A stretch of 64,000 nucleotides of DNA, from assembly GCA_037178975.1 (NCBI GenBank), contig JASJZH010000001.1, forward strand, positions 2,170,001 through 2,234,000, read 5' to 3'. The number at the start of each line of letters is the position of its first letter. Position 1 is the stretch's first letter. Below the pieces are notes generated by a model. That model was not told the DNA's origin. It did no database searches and worked only from the letters and a program-made list of their open reading frames with translations. Shown one piece after another: positions 23,667 through 38,800 of this stretch. The position numbers and the translations under genes are program-made. Source of the DNA: Oscheius tipulae (taxonomy: Eukaryota > Nematoda > Chromadorea > Rhabditida > Rhabditidae).

Positions 23667-23790
23667 TGAAACCCCCCAGCCTTTCCTTCCAAGGTTGTGA
23701 GAATAGGCGATCTCACCCTCTTTGTCTCAATCACTTATCTTCTTTCTTTTCCTTTTTATCATGTCCCTTCTACCCAGAGAAGTTATGCAA

Positions 23791-23812
23791 AATAAATTAT
23801 ACACACTTTATT
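23791..23812. terminator. Facing poly(A) signals of acetylcholinesterase and UBR4
   Basis: AATAAA on the plus strand (23791-23796) serves acetylcholinesterase. TTTATT at 23807-23812 is AATAAA on the minus strand, about 10 nt after the UBR4 stop. Cleavage downstream of each would make the two transcripts overlap by a few nucleotides at their 3' ends. Confidence 0.65.
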
Positions 23813-23821
23813 CAAGAGTGA

Positions 23822-26800
23822 CTACTGGACCTGGTGAAGCTCGAGAGCTTCAGCAAAGTCTGTAACTTTCAAGTCGAGAGCAGAAGCAAAGCTGGCAAAA
23901 TCTACGCATTCTGCAACCAGAGAATCGAATCTCTGCACGAAGCTGGCGCTCTTCTTCATTGTTTCCAGGAAGTGCTCTCTCATCCACGTCAACCTGTCAC
24001 CGGCAATCGGGATGACTTCTCGGAAGTACAGATCCACAAAGGACCAAGAGAGACATTGGTTCTTGATGCTGGCCCATCCTCGTCTGTCCTGAGGACAGTT
24101 CTTTAGTGCCACGTCCAGAACCTAAATAGTTTGGTAGACGAAGTACTGGTCTTATCCTACTTCGACTCTTTGGGAATTCCACTGTTCTAGACTCTCTTCC
24201 GTCATGAGGAAAGAGTAGACACACCATTGGGGAAGGAGTGTTCGGAGCTCATCAGAGGCTGGTAGGGAGCAGGCTAGGAGGTGCAGAACACCAAGGTATT
24301 GGGCATTGGACTCTCGACCGCCTCCTTGACTCTTGTCGGAGAAGGATCTGTAGGATAAGAAGTTACTGTCACTATCACTATCACTGTCACTGTCACTGTC
24401 TGTTTTCCTGTCCACTCACGTAAAGTTTACAAATCTATCCATCAACAAGCACATATCCAAAAAGACCAGTCCTCTTGTGACTGCCGGTGTGGAAGTGATT
24501 ACGTCCAAATCGGTTTGGTATCTGAAGTCAGTCTCTTTGTTTCACATCTACAGTATCCTTACCTAGCCAAAGCCTGTTGGAAGGGTCCTTCATGAAGGGC
24601 TAATGGAGTCAAAACATTGCATTTTGCTCCAGCATTGTGCAGCATGGCCTTGCTCCACTCATCCGCGTTCCGTCCTCCGCCACTTCGTCTCACAGCCGTC
24701 ATGTGACAATCAATGTGAACGAGAACCATTTGGGAAACGGTTGACAGGCAGTTGACCTGCTCCAGAACATTCGTAACGCTGCCAAAGGCATAGACTCCTG
24801 CTGCCTTCTCGCCTGTAAGAATCGGCTCTCTGCAGATGCAGCAGGCTGACAAAGGATCGGTGATCTCCTCCAGGTGGGGCTCGTTGGCTATCTTGCGCGA
24901 GGCGATCTGGAAAGATCTGATTTGAAACGAAGTCCTGACAGAGCACGGGTGCGCTGTTCTAAGCTATGAACTCATTTGTTTCATGTTTTTTTGCGCAGAA
25001 GACAATATATTAGCGCTTTACGATGTTTTGCAAAGCTGTAGAGCAAATCAAATACTACAACTTTGCAAAACATCACAAATCTCTATAATGACATGTTGAG
25101 CCCGAAAAACGTAGAAGAAAAGCAACGTTCCTACTGAAGTTTTTAAACCTAGTGAGAGCTCATGTATTTGATTTTAGCGCGAAATCTGTAATCAGAGGTT
25201 CCTCGTTCGAATCCACCACGCAGTATACCCTCTCACTTTCTGTTTTAGACGTACCTTGACCTCTCCCTGCTTTCCAATCTGCATGCCCATCTTGCTCAGC
25301 TGCTTGTTCCTCATAGCCATAGCCATCTGTCTCTTCTTCTGCTTCGTCTCCAGCCGCACGGCTTCGATCTTCTTGGCTACCTGTTCATTCTCCTTCAGCG
25401 CTTCCATGACATTCTCTGCCAGCGTTCCGATGGAATTATCTGAGGCGACCTGTTCCAGTCGATGCAGGAGGGGTAAGCTCTGTTCTGAGAGGGCGTTCTG
25501 GGATGGAACATGGCTCTTGGCCATTGAGTACATGAAGGTAAGCATAAGACGGAGTGACGGTTTCATCAGGAACGATTTCCATTCTTGGGACTCGGTCGCG
25601 GAGTAGAGGGGCGGATGGGAGTTGAGAAGGTAGGCACAGGCTTCTGACAGGACCTCGCTTGAGACTATTTTAGTTTTCAGCTCGTTTCCGCCTGGCGATG
25701 GAAGGATTCCGGTGACTATCTCGCAGATTATTTCGGCGTCTTCCACGATTTCTTTGCGCTTCGCGACATCTCTGGAAAAAAGGAAATTTCAAAGTTCATG
25801 TCTCTCTGTCTTATTGTTATTCTGCTCTGTCTCTGCCTCCCTGCTTCTCTGTCTCAAAGAAAACTCACGTTGTTGTGTCAACGACACACCACCTCAGTGT
25901 CTCCTTACAATAATTGACCAAGACTTCTTCGGACTTTTCATTTCCCAGTACCAAATTGCCCAAAAGTTTCGCAACATCCTCTGTCAGTTCCTTCTCCTTG
26001 TTCGTCTTCTTCAGAGCCAATTGAACCAACCAACGGGCATCATCTGCGGTCAGATCGTGAAGATGCTCATGTGTGGACATGTCCTTCATCAGGCAGTCCA
26101 GTAACTTCAGGAAATCTTTTCCAATGACTAGCATGCTGTCATCGGAGCTCTCAACGCATTGACGGAGAATTTTCGTGAAGATGCGGACACCTCCGGCTCG
26201 GACCAGCCCGACACGTCCCTTTTCTGACTTGGAAACCCTTTCCAGAAGACTGAGAACGCTTCCCAACAGAATTCGACCTCCTGTTGTGATTTCACAGTTC
26301 TCGATCGTAGCCAGGGTTTTGGTTATTCCTCCACAGGCGCTAAACTGCTCGACAAGAGACGAGAGAGATGTGTCTTCGGCGGATTGTTCTGGAAGATTGA
26401 AATTAGACAGAGGGACAGTAACTAACCTTCAGCCGTTCCCAAGGTCTCAATGAACTGTTCCACTGCGTCTCCCATCAATCCTCTCATCCTATAGACGATG
26501 GTCAGTGGCTGTCCAGGATGGTCCCGATGCCACAGCTTCTCATAGACTCTTGCTACCGGCAGAGACAGCGAGATGATCTGGTTGTTGACCAGCAGCTCCA
26601 TTCCATTGTCATCTTCCAGCAGAGTAATCATCTCCGTATCGCGACAGATCTTATTCTTGATGTCCCGCATCAGCGGTCCCATTCCGACATCACTGGACCT
26701 ATACGGATTGCCTGTCATTCGTCCCTGGAGGAAGTCTTCCTGGGCTGGATCCTTCTCGATCTGGATCAGGAAAGCCTCGTCCTTGTGTCTCTCCGGGGCC

Positions 26801-29800
26801 AGGACTTCCATGATGACCGAGAAGATTTGTGCCTGTGTGAACTGGTCGACGTCGTCGTCCAGAGCCCGAACTGCCGTCTGCATCAGCATCAGCGGCTCTT
26901 TGGAGGAGACCTTTCTCAGCAGAAGCTCCAGAGCATTCCGGCAGATGTCTATCGAGCGTGTCCGATGAAGCAGCAGTCGTTTGAGGTAGATGGTAGACTG
27001 AAGGAGGGGCTTCATAATGTGCGGAACGGCCGCCTTTAGCAGGAATCCTTCGCTAGAGTCGCCACAGAACAGAGAGACTAAGACCTCGATGTAATCCCTT
27101 AGAAGAATTCCGTTGCCGTGATCGATGTTGGCTCCCATATGCTCGAACTTGTACAGACGACGGCATTCCTGCAAATTGTTGAACCTCAGGTTTCAGCAAG
27201 GAAACTACACTTTTGGCTTTGTTTTAAAATGTTGTAGAAGGAATCTTATTACAGAGCGTCGCTAGAACAAAAAGTTATGTCTTTGGATAGGAAAAAGCAT
27301 CAGAAACACCCGGGGAACTTCAATAGTAATTGTTATCCCGGCCGAAATTGAGATAATGGCCGAAATTTTTCCTCGTGGCCTAGTGGCTAGCACTCCTATC
27401 TAACGAGTAAACGATCCTCGTTCAACTCCTCCCCCAACAGAAACTTTTTCCCTACCTCATGAATGTAGTGGAGAAGGTGGATATGGAGTCCGTGAAGGTA
27501 GAGTCGCATTTTTAGATGTTTCCTCTTGTTTAAGATGTTGTAGACGGCGTTGAAGAACTGCTCAGTGACTTGAGGTGGCTTTTCTCTGGTCAGAGACATT
27601 CCACGGATGATGATGCGGATGGAGGAGCCGAGGTAGCCCTGGAAGATTCAGTGGTCTCTCTGTCTCTCTGTACTCACCGGTTGCTTAGCTAAACTGTGCA
27701 GAACCTTAGCCGCTGTCGATCTAACCAGCGTCCATTGACAGAACAGGCATTGCCAGAGCCATTCGTCGATTCCTTTCAGCAGCTTTTCCTCTTCCTCAAC
27801 CAGGACTTCAGTGGTTTTGTCACATTCTTCCCATTTCCCCTTCCGGTTCATCCATCTGGCCAGACTGGGACGATTATCCACTGCTCGATTCACAATCTTG
27901 ACTCTTCTCTGAGGCACATCCTCGTTCGGGTCGTTCTCTCCGTACTGCAGCTTCCGATAAGCTCGTCGTCTCACCGAACTACTGTCAGTAAGGAGCTGTT
28001 CGATGACTTGAAGAGTACTGATTACGGTATCCTCGTCATTCTTCTCGACGGCAGTCTAAAATAAAATTGTTATGGTACCAAGAACTCTCACTGTCTCTTA
28101 CCTGCAGCAAAGATCTCAGCTTCATCTCCCAGAAGCTGTCTGGATACAGAGTCAGAGATTTGCATAGTACAGATCCAGGCAGCCAGTCCCTCTCGACCAG
28201 TCCGCAAAGCAGCTGGCTTCCACCCTCATTCTCAAAGGCCAGTCGGCACATGAATTGTTCCACATCGGGTGTCAGCGAGCAGTATGTTCTGCCCAGTTTT
28301 ACAATCTCCAGGTAGCTGTCCTGACTGTCGAGGATCTTGTGAACCGCGTAGTGATCATCACAAGCACCTTGGAGAATGGCTATGGAGTGCCGGATTCCTG
28401 TGCAGAGACAGCCGAAGCAGCTGGAGCTGGTGTTGTAGAAGCCGTTCGTTACCAGACTCAGACTCTTCGATAAGCCGTCGTATTGGAGCAGTTCGTCTCG
28501 ATAGGCCAACAGCTGTTGGGTCTGACTGCAGAGCTCGTCATGGGCCAGAGTACAGTAGTTGATGACCTCCTTGATACAGTACACACCATGTTCATTGACC
28601 GGAATGATCGGCATTCCAGCCACAGCCATCTCCGCGATATGAATCCCCTCTGCCCGAGCGCTATGAGCCGGCAGAGGACGGGTTTTGAGCCACAGCGACT
28701 CACACATTGCTCTTCCGATCAACATCTGCGATCTAGACTGTTCTACGTCGACCAGGAGCTGACTCATGTGATCCACAGCTGCTGTCCGATCAGCATCCGT
28801 GACTATCGGCTGGACCCGGGGCAGAGGACGACAGACGACGGACACATCAATCCTGGCGTACTTGCAGAATCCGCAGTGTTGGCAAAGAAACGGATCCTTG
28901 TCATCGTAGTTAATCGATCGACACTTGAAGCACTGGTAGGCATTCTCTCCGCAGTTCTCGCAGACTCCCGGGTTCGGTGGGACGACGGAACTGCAACGCG
29001 GACATTGGAGCTCGTGACTCTGTCGTGTCTCGATCACGTCGGTGAATTGGACGATCAAGGTACTGGTCACCACTGGGACAGACAGGGAGACGATCATCTC
29101 ATTGTCCGGACTCGAGATGGTAGTCGAGCCGGCCAGTTGCCAGAGTTCGGGCTTGGTCTTGAGTTCAACGGGAGAGTCGACTACCTTCGGACAGTAGAAG
29201 ACGCTGATCTTTCTGGAAGTGTGAAATTTCGAGTGGAAAACACCGTTTTAGTCTGATTTTAGCAAAAAGAAAAAAAAGCAGTGCACGGGATCGAACCCAG
29301 GACCTCTGCTCAATAGACAAGCGCACTAGCCACTAGGCCAAGTTAGCAAACCCCGTGTGAAATTTTAGTACGTGCCTCATTCTATCACTTGATTTGAACT
29401 CTTGAACGAAGAGCAGAGAAAAGATGAACTCACTTGACAGTCTTGGCCCTCTTCACATCGCTCATTTTGATGATGACCCTATTGACCTCGTAGAATCCAA
29501 TCAGCTTGATCATTTGGGCATTGGAAGAGAAGCGCATGTCCTGCTTGATCGAAGACAACTTTATCGTCTCGGAACTTCTCTGAAAACAGCGTATTTGCCT
29601 GTAACTGTACTGCAAAACAGCTATTTGCCACAGAATCAAGGTAAAGATAGCATTTTCTAAGATTGCAAGTTATTCATCAGATAAAAGTCTACAATTTTGC
29701 AGAACATTGATCGTTCGAAATGATGACCTTTGATCCCCAAAAATCAAAGAGAAAGGCTTACCTTTTTGCTGAAGCAGTTGAGACACGGATTCGAGACCAT

Positions 29801-32800
29801 CAGCATAAAGTTCCATCCCAGTCCAAGTCCCGTCATCATTTCGTAGGTTCTGTCGTGTCCTTCTTGCACAATCCGCTCGGAAATCTGCTTCACAGCATTC
29901 ATCTCGATGTCGCAGACGTTCATCAGCTCGTTAGTGTTGAAGACTCGAGGCAGGTAAGTGGCAAGGAGATCTGCCAGCTGGGCTCCATTGCTTCCATTCT
30001 CTCTGGCTTCCGGCCACAGCTCGTACCACATTATTCGGACGAGAATCATCTGATTGCTGCGGGAGGCAAGCTGGATTGTGGAACGGACCAGACCGTGGGC
30101 GAGCCAACGACGATTGTCGTCTCGACCGACAAGAAAACGGAGAAGAAGTTTTTTCAAGGCTTCGCGATTTTCCCTGACCGATATCAGCTTGTTAGCGATG
30201 TGTTGGTTCTCTTCGACAGCCGTCTCGACTCTATAAATGTTTTTCTCTATCTCTCTGTCTCTCTGGCCTACCTGATAGCAGCCACCAGTAGCTCCAGGAC
30301 ATTCGTCGTAACCGCATCAGCGACCCGAACCACCATTTCCAGCATCCAAGTCAAGTGTTCTTCGCAGATATTCCTCCACATCCCTGGTCTCTGCGTAGCC
30401 GTTACTCCCAACGCCGCGATGATATCCACGATCTCGGTCAGTTCCTTGTGAGCCATCTGTTCCTTGAACTTTTTTCGCAACTGTCTCATATGGTTCCTCA
30501 TCAGATAGAGATCCCGGATCGACTTGTACTGTGTCCTGTCACCACCGACTGACAGGAGGAGCAGCTTCTTCGAAAAGCTTCGGATTCCTGACGGGTAGGG
30601 ATTGCTGATGATTTCGCAGATGACATCGGTCCATTCCTCGCCAAATTCCATCTTCGGATTGATCTTTCTCATTTGGAACGGGAGTCGAATCGCGAGCTGC
30701 ATTATTGTGCTGTAGTAGGCCTCTCTGTGGCTGTCTTCTGTCTTGATCCCGTCTAGCAGGGAGTCAGAACTGGACCGTCCCCAGGCACGGGTTGTAGACT
30801 TGACGGGTTCGGGAGTTGTTGCCTTCCATTCCGGTAGAGACAATTGGAGCATTTTGAGACAGTATGGGAGAGACTTAACTTCGAGAAGTTTCTTGGAGAT
30901 CTAAAAACATTTGATTAGTGAGACTAAGTGACAGAGAGACAGATAAGCAAAGGAACAAAGAGACAGAGAGACACAACGACAGGGAGACAGTAACTCACCC
31001 CTTGAAGCAGTTTCTCATAGCTCTCCCTCTTGCCGCCTTCCTCAAACTTGTCAAAGACTCCTTTCGTAGCTTTCACGTTCTCGTCAGTCGTCGGTTCAGT
31101 GCTGTTCTCTCTCGACTTCTCCTTTGAACTCTCCCTCTTCTTCTTCATCTTCTTCTCCGTGTACTCGGTGCACTTGGTCAGAAAGTAGACGACGAGTCGG
31201 AAGAGCAGTAACTGTCTGCAGACGGCTTCGGACTGTTCCAGACTTGGCTTCTGCCAGTCAACCATATCGATCAGCTCTACGATAATTGGGAGGATCTTGT
31301 CCGGACTCAGATTGTGTAGCATGTTGTAGGCGAAGACGACGAGATGGAAGGTCGAGACAGGTTCTATCATTCCGTGGGGGTCGACTATGATGAAAACCTC
31401 ATCTCGGATCTTATGTAGAATCTTTCGCAACAGTTCGACAAGGTGCTTGGCCTCGAAGTCGTACATGCTGGTGGCTGTGATCTCTTCATAGTCGACTAGT
31501 GGTCCCATCATTTTCTCGTCCTTAGGGATGTCGTCCAGAGGTCTGAAGTCACAGTTTACACTGTCCCGGTCACTGTCACTGTCCCTAGTCTCTCTCACTC
31601 TGTTCTAAACTCACGTCTGAATGGTTGACTTGCTGTAGTAGGGAAGCATTCCTCCATGTCTCAGCATCTTCGGCTTGTCTCCGTCCGGGAAATTGGCCAA
31701 CATCTTTCGATCTCCGTGAGTGCTTACAGCAAAGGTGTTGATCAGCGTCACTCCGATGATTCTCACCACGGAGGCGTACTGAACAGTCTTCTCATCGACG
31801 AAGATATCCAGGAAGGTCTGGTAGATCTTTTCGCGTTCGTGTCCTCGTATGGAGCTCATGAAGATGAAGGAAAGAAGACAGAACATTTCGACGAGGCTGA
31901 GGCTCTCTTCCACGCTGTGTAGTCGAAGTTGAGACCGGATCTGGACCAGGAGCTTGTCCGCTCCGTTCTCGATTGTGGCCAGACGCTGGAGGAAGCGGTC
32001 ACAGCGAGTCGAGAGGACCATCTTGATCTGGGACACGAGTCGGTCGACGATGATAGTGGGAAGAGGATGAGGCGAGGCGGTCAGATGGACCAGGTCGGAG
32101 TAGAGGATGTCATCCTTCAGGTCGTAGTACTCTGTCCGGTCCTTTTCTTCGAAGAGAACACGAAGCAGACTGTTCGCAGCGGAGTAGACTTCCCGATTGG
32201 TGCTTCGGATACTGACCAACTGTTCAGTGATCTTGGTCAGCCAGCTGGTGTTCTAAAGAGTAATGATGAACTGTCTTAATGTATGTCTCTCTGTCTCCCT
32301 GCCTCACTGTCTCTTTGTCTCTTTGTCTCTCTGTATCCCTGTCCACTGATTCAGTGACTCACCCCAACAATCTCCTTATTTTCAGCCATGACATGGAGCA
32401 GACGCAGCAGATGTTTCAAGTGTTCCTCTGGCAGAGACAGCGGGGCTTTCGACGAAAGCTGTGGAGTCGGAAACCCGAATTCTCTCTTCTTGATACCGTA
32501 GATCTTGATCGAGGTAATGACCACGAAATTGTCCCTTCCAGTGAACTCCAAATCCAGTGGCTCGTCTTCCAGTCGGAGAGATTCAGCTCTGGTCAGAAGG
32601 ATGTCAAAGCATCTGGGAATCACGGTAGACAGAGAGACAGTTCGACCCAGTAGAGTGACTTTGGTCGGTCCTTTGGCTTCAGGAACTTCTATCCGTATGC
32701 ATCTTGGTACGACAGTCACAAACTCCGGGCTTGTCAGTGTTATTTGGAAAGAGTTGCTCTGGAAATAAGCTCCGCTGACTTTTGGGTTGTCTGGCATACC

Positions 32801-35800
32801 TGTAAGACTGTCACAGGACAGTTTCCAACATTTGCCAGACGAGAAGAGAGATCTTGGCTGTCGTAGAAACGGTTCAGATCTTCGGAGATGGCTTCAACCT
32901 TTTCCAGAAGCTCGCAGCCCTCGATCATCTGAAAGAAGACTGTCACTGTCACTGTCACTCCACTCACCGTGACACAGTCCTCCAGCGGCAAATCTTCCGC
33001 CTTGTCCTCCTTGACCACCTCGACCGTAGTAGTGAACTCCAGAGGCAGGCCATCAATCCAGAGATCCGGTAGACTCGCCCAATGACTGACCATCGGAATC
33101 ACGTAGGGGAGATCGTAATGGAACTGGACAGCATTGACTGTCGTGTTGGAGGGACTCGTGTAGATCAGATGAGCATATGGAGCTTTCTTGTTTCTACCCT
33201 CAATGAACTTGTTCAGAAGGAGCTGTCTCGTAGTCGGGTAAAAGTAGGTCATTCCAGAGTTTCCAGCCTGATGACTCATCGCGGCTACGATTCCACTGGA
33301 TTCTTGCCACGACGTCAGAGAGTTCTCGTTCGGGATTTTGCGCCATTCGATGTTCTGCTCGACTCTTAGATTTCCATTGGGGACGACTCCGAACCAGCTG
33401 GTGTTCTCGAAGGAAAGGAACAGTAGTCGAGAGCACGGCGAGTAGTGGAACGAGACTGGAGCACCGGTCTGTGGTGGGGGTACCGTGATGGTGTTGGTTA
33501 AGAAGAAGCTGCCGTTTTGTGGGATCTGGGCCTGGATCACGTGAAGGTACAGATGACCGGCTGTGCTGAAGACCAAGAGAATGAGAGAGCCTTGGTCATC
33601 GATCAAAGCAATGTCTTGGATGTTCCCTGAAATAGGATGGTTTCTCTCTGTCTCTCTCTCTTCCTGTCTCTCTCTCCCTCTTTCTGTTTCTCTGTCTCTC
33701 TATCTCTCTGTTTCTCGGTCTCTCTGTCTACTTCTTTGGGACTTACCGACAGGTAGTACCAGCTCCTCAAGATGGTTATTCGTGTCGATGGCAATATCGA
33801 AGACTCGCACATACTGCGCAGTGGCCATGGCTATGATTCCAGCCCGCTTTGGGGCCCAGACAGCCTTAGTGAAGGGATTGTTCCCATGGGCGGCGATTTC
33901 TCCGATGCTCAGAGAGGTCTTATCACGAATCTCGCCGTCGCCGCCAAAGCGTAGGAGTAGGGCTTCGTTCCGTCCCAGAATGACGCATTTGTCTTCACAA
34001 CATGACATTCTTCGGGCTGTGAAGGTTAGGTGTTCGGTTTCTTGTCTCTGGAACCGGATGGTTAGGGTAGGTAACAGAGAACCAAAGAGACAGATATAGA
34101 GGGACAGAAAGACAAGAGAACTCACAGCATAAGCCAGCTCGTCCACAATGTTGTCTCCTTGAGCGATATGATGAACCGTGAACTGCGTTCCTTCCAGCAT
34201 GATCCAGAGCTGTCTTCCATTCTCCAACTCGATTCTTCCGCAAACATCCTTTGGTTTCTGCGAATCCAGAGCCTGCTCCCGACTTCCTATTGGTGGAACC
34301 ATGTAGGTCAGGCGGCTCGACGAGTTCATCTCATTCTCCAGCACATCCATCACTGGTTGATCCGTCACGAGCTTGATCTGTTCCACACTGCTCAGGCTGT
34401 CCAGCACATGCTTCCTCTTGCTCTCAATGTCGTAGGTGTTGATGTGAGCGTCTACCGAAGCCCTGACAGCATTCTCGATTCCTGTAGCATTCTTAGTCAA
34501 ATGGAGACGGAGATCGATCAAGACGGGCTTGAAGAGGTCCTTTTGGTCGCCGAGATCGTCCGGGAACGAGAACAAGAACTCTTCTTCGGGTTCCTCGCAT
34601 TTCAATGGCATTGAGGCAGTAATTCGGCGTCCTCTGGCCGCATTGTGCCCGTTTGGAATGTGAGCTACAGTCTTCATCGAGGGGCACTTCTTGGCTCCGC
34701 AGTCGCAGAAGAACGAGCCGTTCTTGCTGGAAAAGGAACGTGGTTAGAGTGGTATCAGTACATGTAAGATTTGAACGCCAAAAGTGTTGAAGTGCCCGCT
34801 AGAAACTTCCAACTTTCCGGCTGAACTAACTATAATAACTTGTAAGAAGGTCTCAGTGTCCAACTTGTGCTTCAAAGTACGGTAGCTTGATATCTGCTTC
34901 GCAAACTATCTAGTTCAAAATTCAATGATCAAAAGTCTCTGTGTGTCTGAGTGTCTGTATGTCTGAAGCCATTATTGCAATTAGTGTGCACTACTTTGTG
35001 CGTACTCTAATTATTGGCAAGTCAAGTCAAAGCCGAGTCAGTTTGGTAGATAGCTTTGTTGGGGATACTCTACTGGAGCAGTCACGACAGCCACACTTGT
35101 TTTCGAAAATCAGCTGCTTATCGACACCTAGGGTTACAAATTGGTGCGCAATTGCCGCTCTTCTGACTTTCGGGTATACGGTAGTACGCGTAGCCCTGCT
35201 GGGACATACTACGAAGAAACGATTGGACTATGAGGACGATCCGATAAACAAGCTGGTATAAGAACTCAAAACACCCACCTGAAGGCGATGTCATGTCCAC
35301 GATGACAGTTGATGGCACAGACACTGCAGCAGCCCATCTGACCGACAAAGTTGCACGTGTAGCAGTTGTACCACGGCTGGTTCTTGTACTCTGGTTCTAC
35401 ACGATTCGTTGGATTCTCCCAGCTCGACTTACTTGCATCCGTAGTAGTGAAGCTGCATAGATTCGAAGGATTTCCATGACTTCGGACTGCATCGAGCTTT
35501 GAGCAGATTGGAAGAGCTTGACATCCGCGGCGAGTAACAAGCTCCTTAATAGTTTCCAGGTCGGAGAAGTAGCCATCATAACAGTCGCCTCCGAGGGTAG
35601 TGAAGAGCTCTGTCACGTAGTGGAGAAGAGTATTGGTCACGCTGAGTCGGAATAGGAGCTTGGTGTTGTCTTGGAGCAGGACAGTCTCTCCACGGACGAC
35701 TTTCTCTTCGGTTCCGTTCAGCCCGCACCAGTTTCCGATGACAGAAGAGGCTGCTTTGGCCAGCTTAAAGTTCAGCTTGGGTTACTGTCACTATCCCTTA

Positions 35801-38800
35801 CCTGAATGTGTGTAGCTGCATCTCCATACTGACAGAGCAACTTCACGGCTTCCTCAAAGTACTGCCTCTTTTTCTTCTTGGCATTTTCCAGTTTGTAGTG
35901 AGTGTAGACCCTTGGCTCCTTCTGTGGTCTGCTACACAGCCAGGACTGGGCGAATCGATCCGTTGACTGGACTTCTATGGGGACGAACAGGGATAGCTCC
36001 TCGGTTACTGCCTCCCGGATGACTACTTCAACGCAGCCCGTCATAAGTTCGGATAGATTGTCGATTTTGAGATGTTCGAGGACGTCACCGAACTCAGCGA
36101 GAGTGATCGCGGGGAACTGAGAGTTCTTGATCCAAAGTGGTAGGAGGTGAATCTTGGAAGAGATGGCCTCCGCTAGAGCTTCTTTGATAGTAGGATGAGG
36201 CATGCGGCTCACGAAACGTCCATCGCTATCGACAACGTTGTGGTCTTCTGGAAAATATTCATTTACTCTCTGTCTCTGTGTCTCTCTGCCTTTCTGTTTC
36301 TGTGTTACTCCGTCTCTCTGTCTCTCTGTTTCCCTGTCTTTCTGTCTCTCTGTTTCACTATTTCTCTGTCTCCGTGTATCTATCTCTGTGTCACTCTTAC
36401 TTACCAAAAATGTTCCGGAACGAAGCAACCAGACATGGATTGAGAGCTCTTCCTTCGGTTCCAGCACACGCTTCCAGCCAGTTCAGTAGCGGTCCCATCG
36501 GCGGCATTTGGACCCATTGATTGGCGTAGATTTCCGAGCAGAACAGTTCCCCAATGACATCGCCAAACAGTCTGTCTAGCGGGTAGTACTCGAAACTTTC
36601 AGGAGCGGCTGTGCTCGTGGCTACAGAGAGCAAGATGTCTGTCAGGAAATGATGCTGTCTCGCGCAGTTCTCCTTCATGATCACGTTCAGGTACATATTG
36701 GCGGTCTCGGCATCTTCTATGGCATACTGGGCACTGCTCGCCACATCGATGAAGAACTCGACCATTCCGTCATGACTATTGTTCCGCTGCTTGTCGAACT
36801 GGTGAAAGAGATAGGTACAGAGCTCGGAGCGGATGCACTCGATGATTCCCTCGATCACGGTAGGCTCGTCGGACGACAGGACGCAGTCGAGCTTCTCGAA
36901 GCTCAGCTTGAAACTGTTCGTTGGGTAGGCGGGACTGATGGTCTTCTTCTTCTCATGGTGCATCATGTCCAGGATTTGTGAGTGCACACAGTCGTCAACC
37001 ATCCGCTGGAACTGCATGCATTCGTTCAGGACCTTGTTGCGGTAGATTTTGAGCAAGGCATGAAGACGCTCAATTCCGGTACGGAAGTTCCATCTGGCGC
37101 AAGAGAGGTTCAGCTCGTAGATGTCTAGGTACTTCAGGGTTGATCTGTAATTTGGAATTGAGAGTGGGATACAGAAACTCAGAGAGACAGGTAGTCAGAT
37201 ACACAGAGAGACACAGAGACACAAGGAGAGAAGAGACAGAAGAACAGAGATACAGGAACAGATAGATATGTACTCACCTCAATAGTTGGATAGTAGTCTG
37301 CGAGAGAGCCATATCCCAACTGATTGCGACAAGTAAACAATCGTAGAAGCTCAGAATTAGATGACTGTCCATGGCGGTAAATTTCTTCGTCCTGCTGGTG
37401 ATGTCCTCCGTGAACAGGGTCAAAATTCTCGCAAACAGGACTTCCACATTCTCTGGGCAGAAGAACTTCTCAATCTTCACTCTTATGTCTTGACTGTAGA
37501 GCTTCTGGAACATTTCCTGTCCCTGTTCAGATCGGTAGTAGGGTAGTAGACGGAACATGTGGCTGAGAACGACCAGATCATTCCTCTCCTCCAGTTCTTT
37601 CTCTGTGAAGACTGGGAAGACATAGGGTGGACAGAGCTCCCCAGGCTGGGTCAAGGACCATTGGGCAAAATTCCGGAACCCTCGGCTGAGATCCTCAAGG
37701 CTACATCCCATCTCCTCAATCGTGGTCAGCTTCTCTACTCCAGGCGTTTCCGCGATGATCTCGGCTACTGGGAGACTCATGCATAGTTTGAAGTACTCCA
37801 AGAAGTTGCCTCCTGTGAAGAGAATGTGCAGCAGGGACATAATCTCGTCTGTCAGCGGATCCACTGCGATTCTCTTCTGGGAGCAGAGACTGTTGAAGTA
37901 GACGAGCAGGTCGGAGAAGAGACTGCTCGGCCGCGGACTGGATACCATAGTGAGGCGAGCACTTCGACAGAGCAGGAGGTCGTCGAGGGAGAAGCTGTGC
38001 CTGAAAAGGGTGGTTTTTTTTTTTAGAATAACAATGGGGGTGTTATTGTCTGCGATCATAAAAACCGCAAATGCAGGACTTTAAACGACTTCTCAGGGTC
38101 GTTTATTTATATCAAGTGGCTTGTCATAAACTTCGCTCAAATTTTTCATCTAAAAGACTCATCCCAAACGCTAAATGATGTTCTGTAAAGCTGTAACTCT
38201 AAATTTGCTTCACAACTGTGCAGAACAACGTAAAGTTCGAGAGTGCTTTGGTCTGTTCGAATATTTAGCCCTCCTAGTTTTGAATTCAAAGAGGGCAGAG
38301 CTCCTCAGAAGGTTATAAAGCCTACATAGGTAGTCAGGAGAGCCGTATGAAGGTTTTCTATACCTAGGAAATACCGTAAGACTCACTTTTCTCCATCACT
38401 GTGTTTCGTCTTCAATCGCTGTATGAAGAATCGGAAGACCATCTCGGCAAGCTCATTTCTTACAGCTTCCGGCGCCACGGCCACGATCGTCTTGACCGCC
38501 AATTGAGCCTGCGGCATGCCCTTTTTCAGACACTCTTCGATGAGCTCCTTTTGGACCGGCTCAGAAATCGCCCCCAGGCGGACGGCCTTCTCGAAAGAGG
38601 CCCGGACATCCTCATTGCAGCAGCCGAAATCGGTCGAGCTCAGGTCGCAGAGTCGTCGGAGAGAGTTTTTGATTTTGTCCGATCCGATTTGGGAGCTCTT
38701 GGCGGTGAGAGTCTGGAGCAGGTAGCAGAGATGTACCTTCAACTTCAAAATCCGGGCATTCTTCGACATTTCACTGGCATGTTTCCGGTCCAAATCGACG

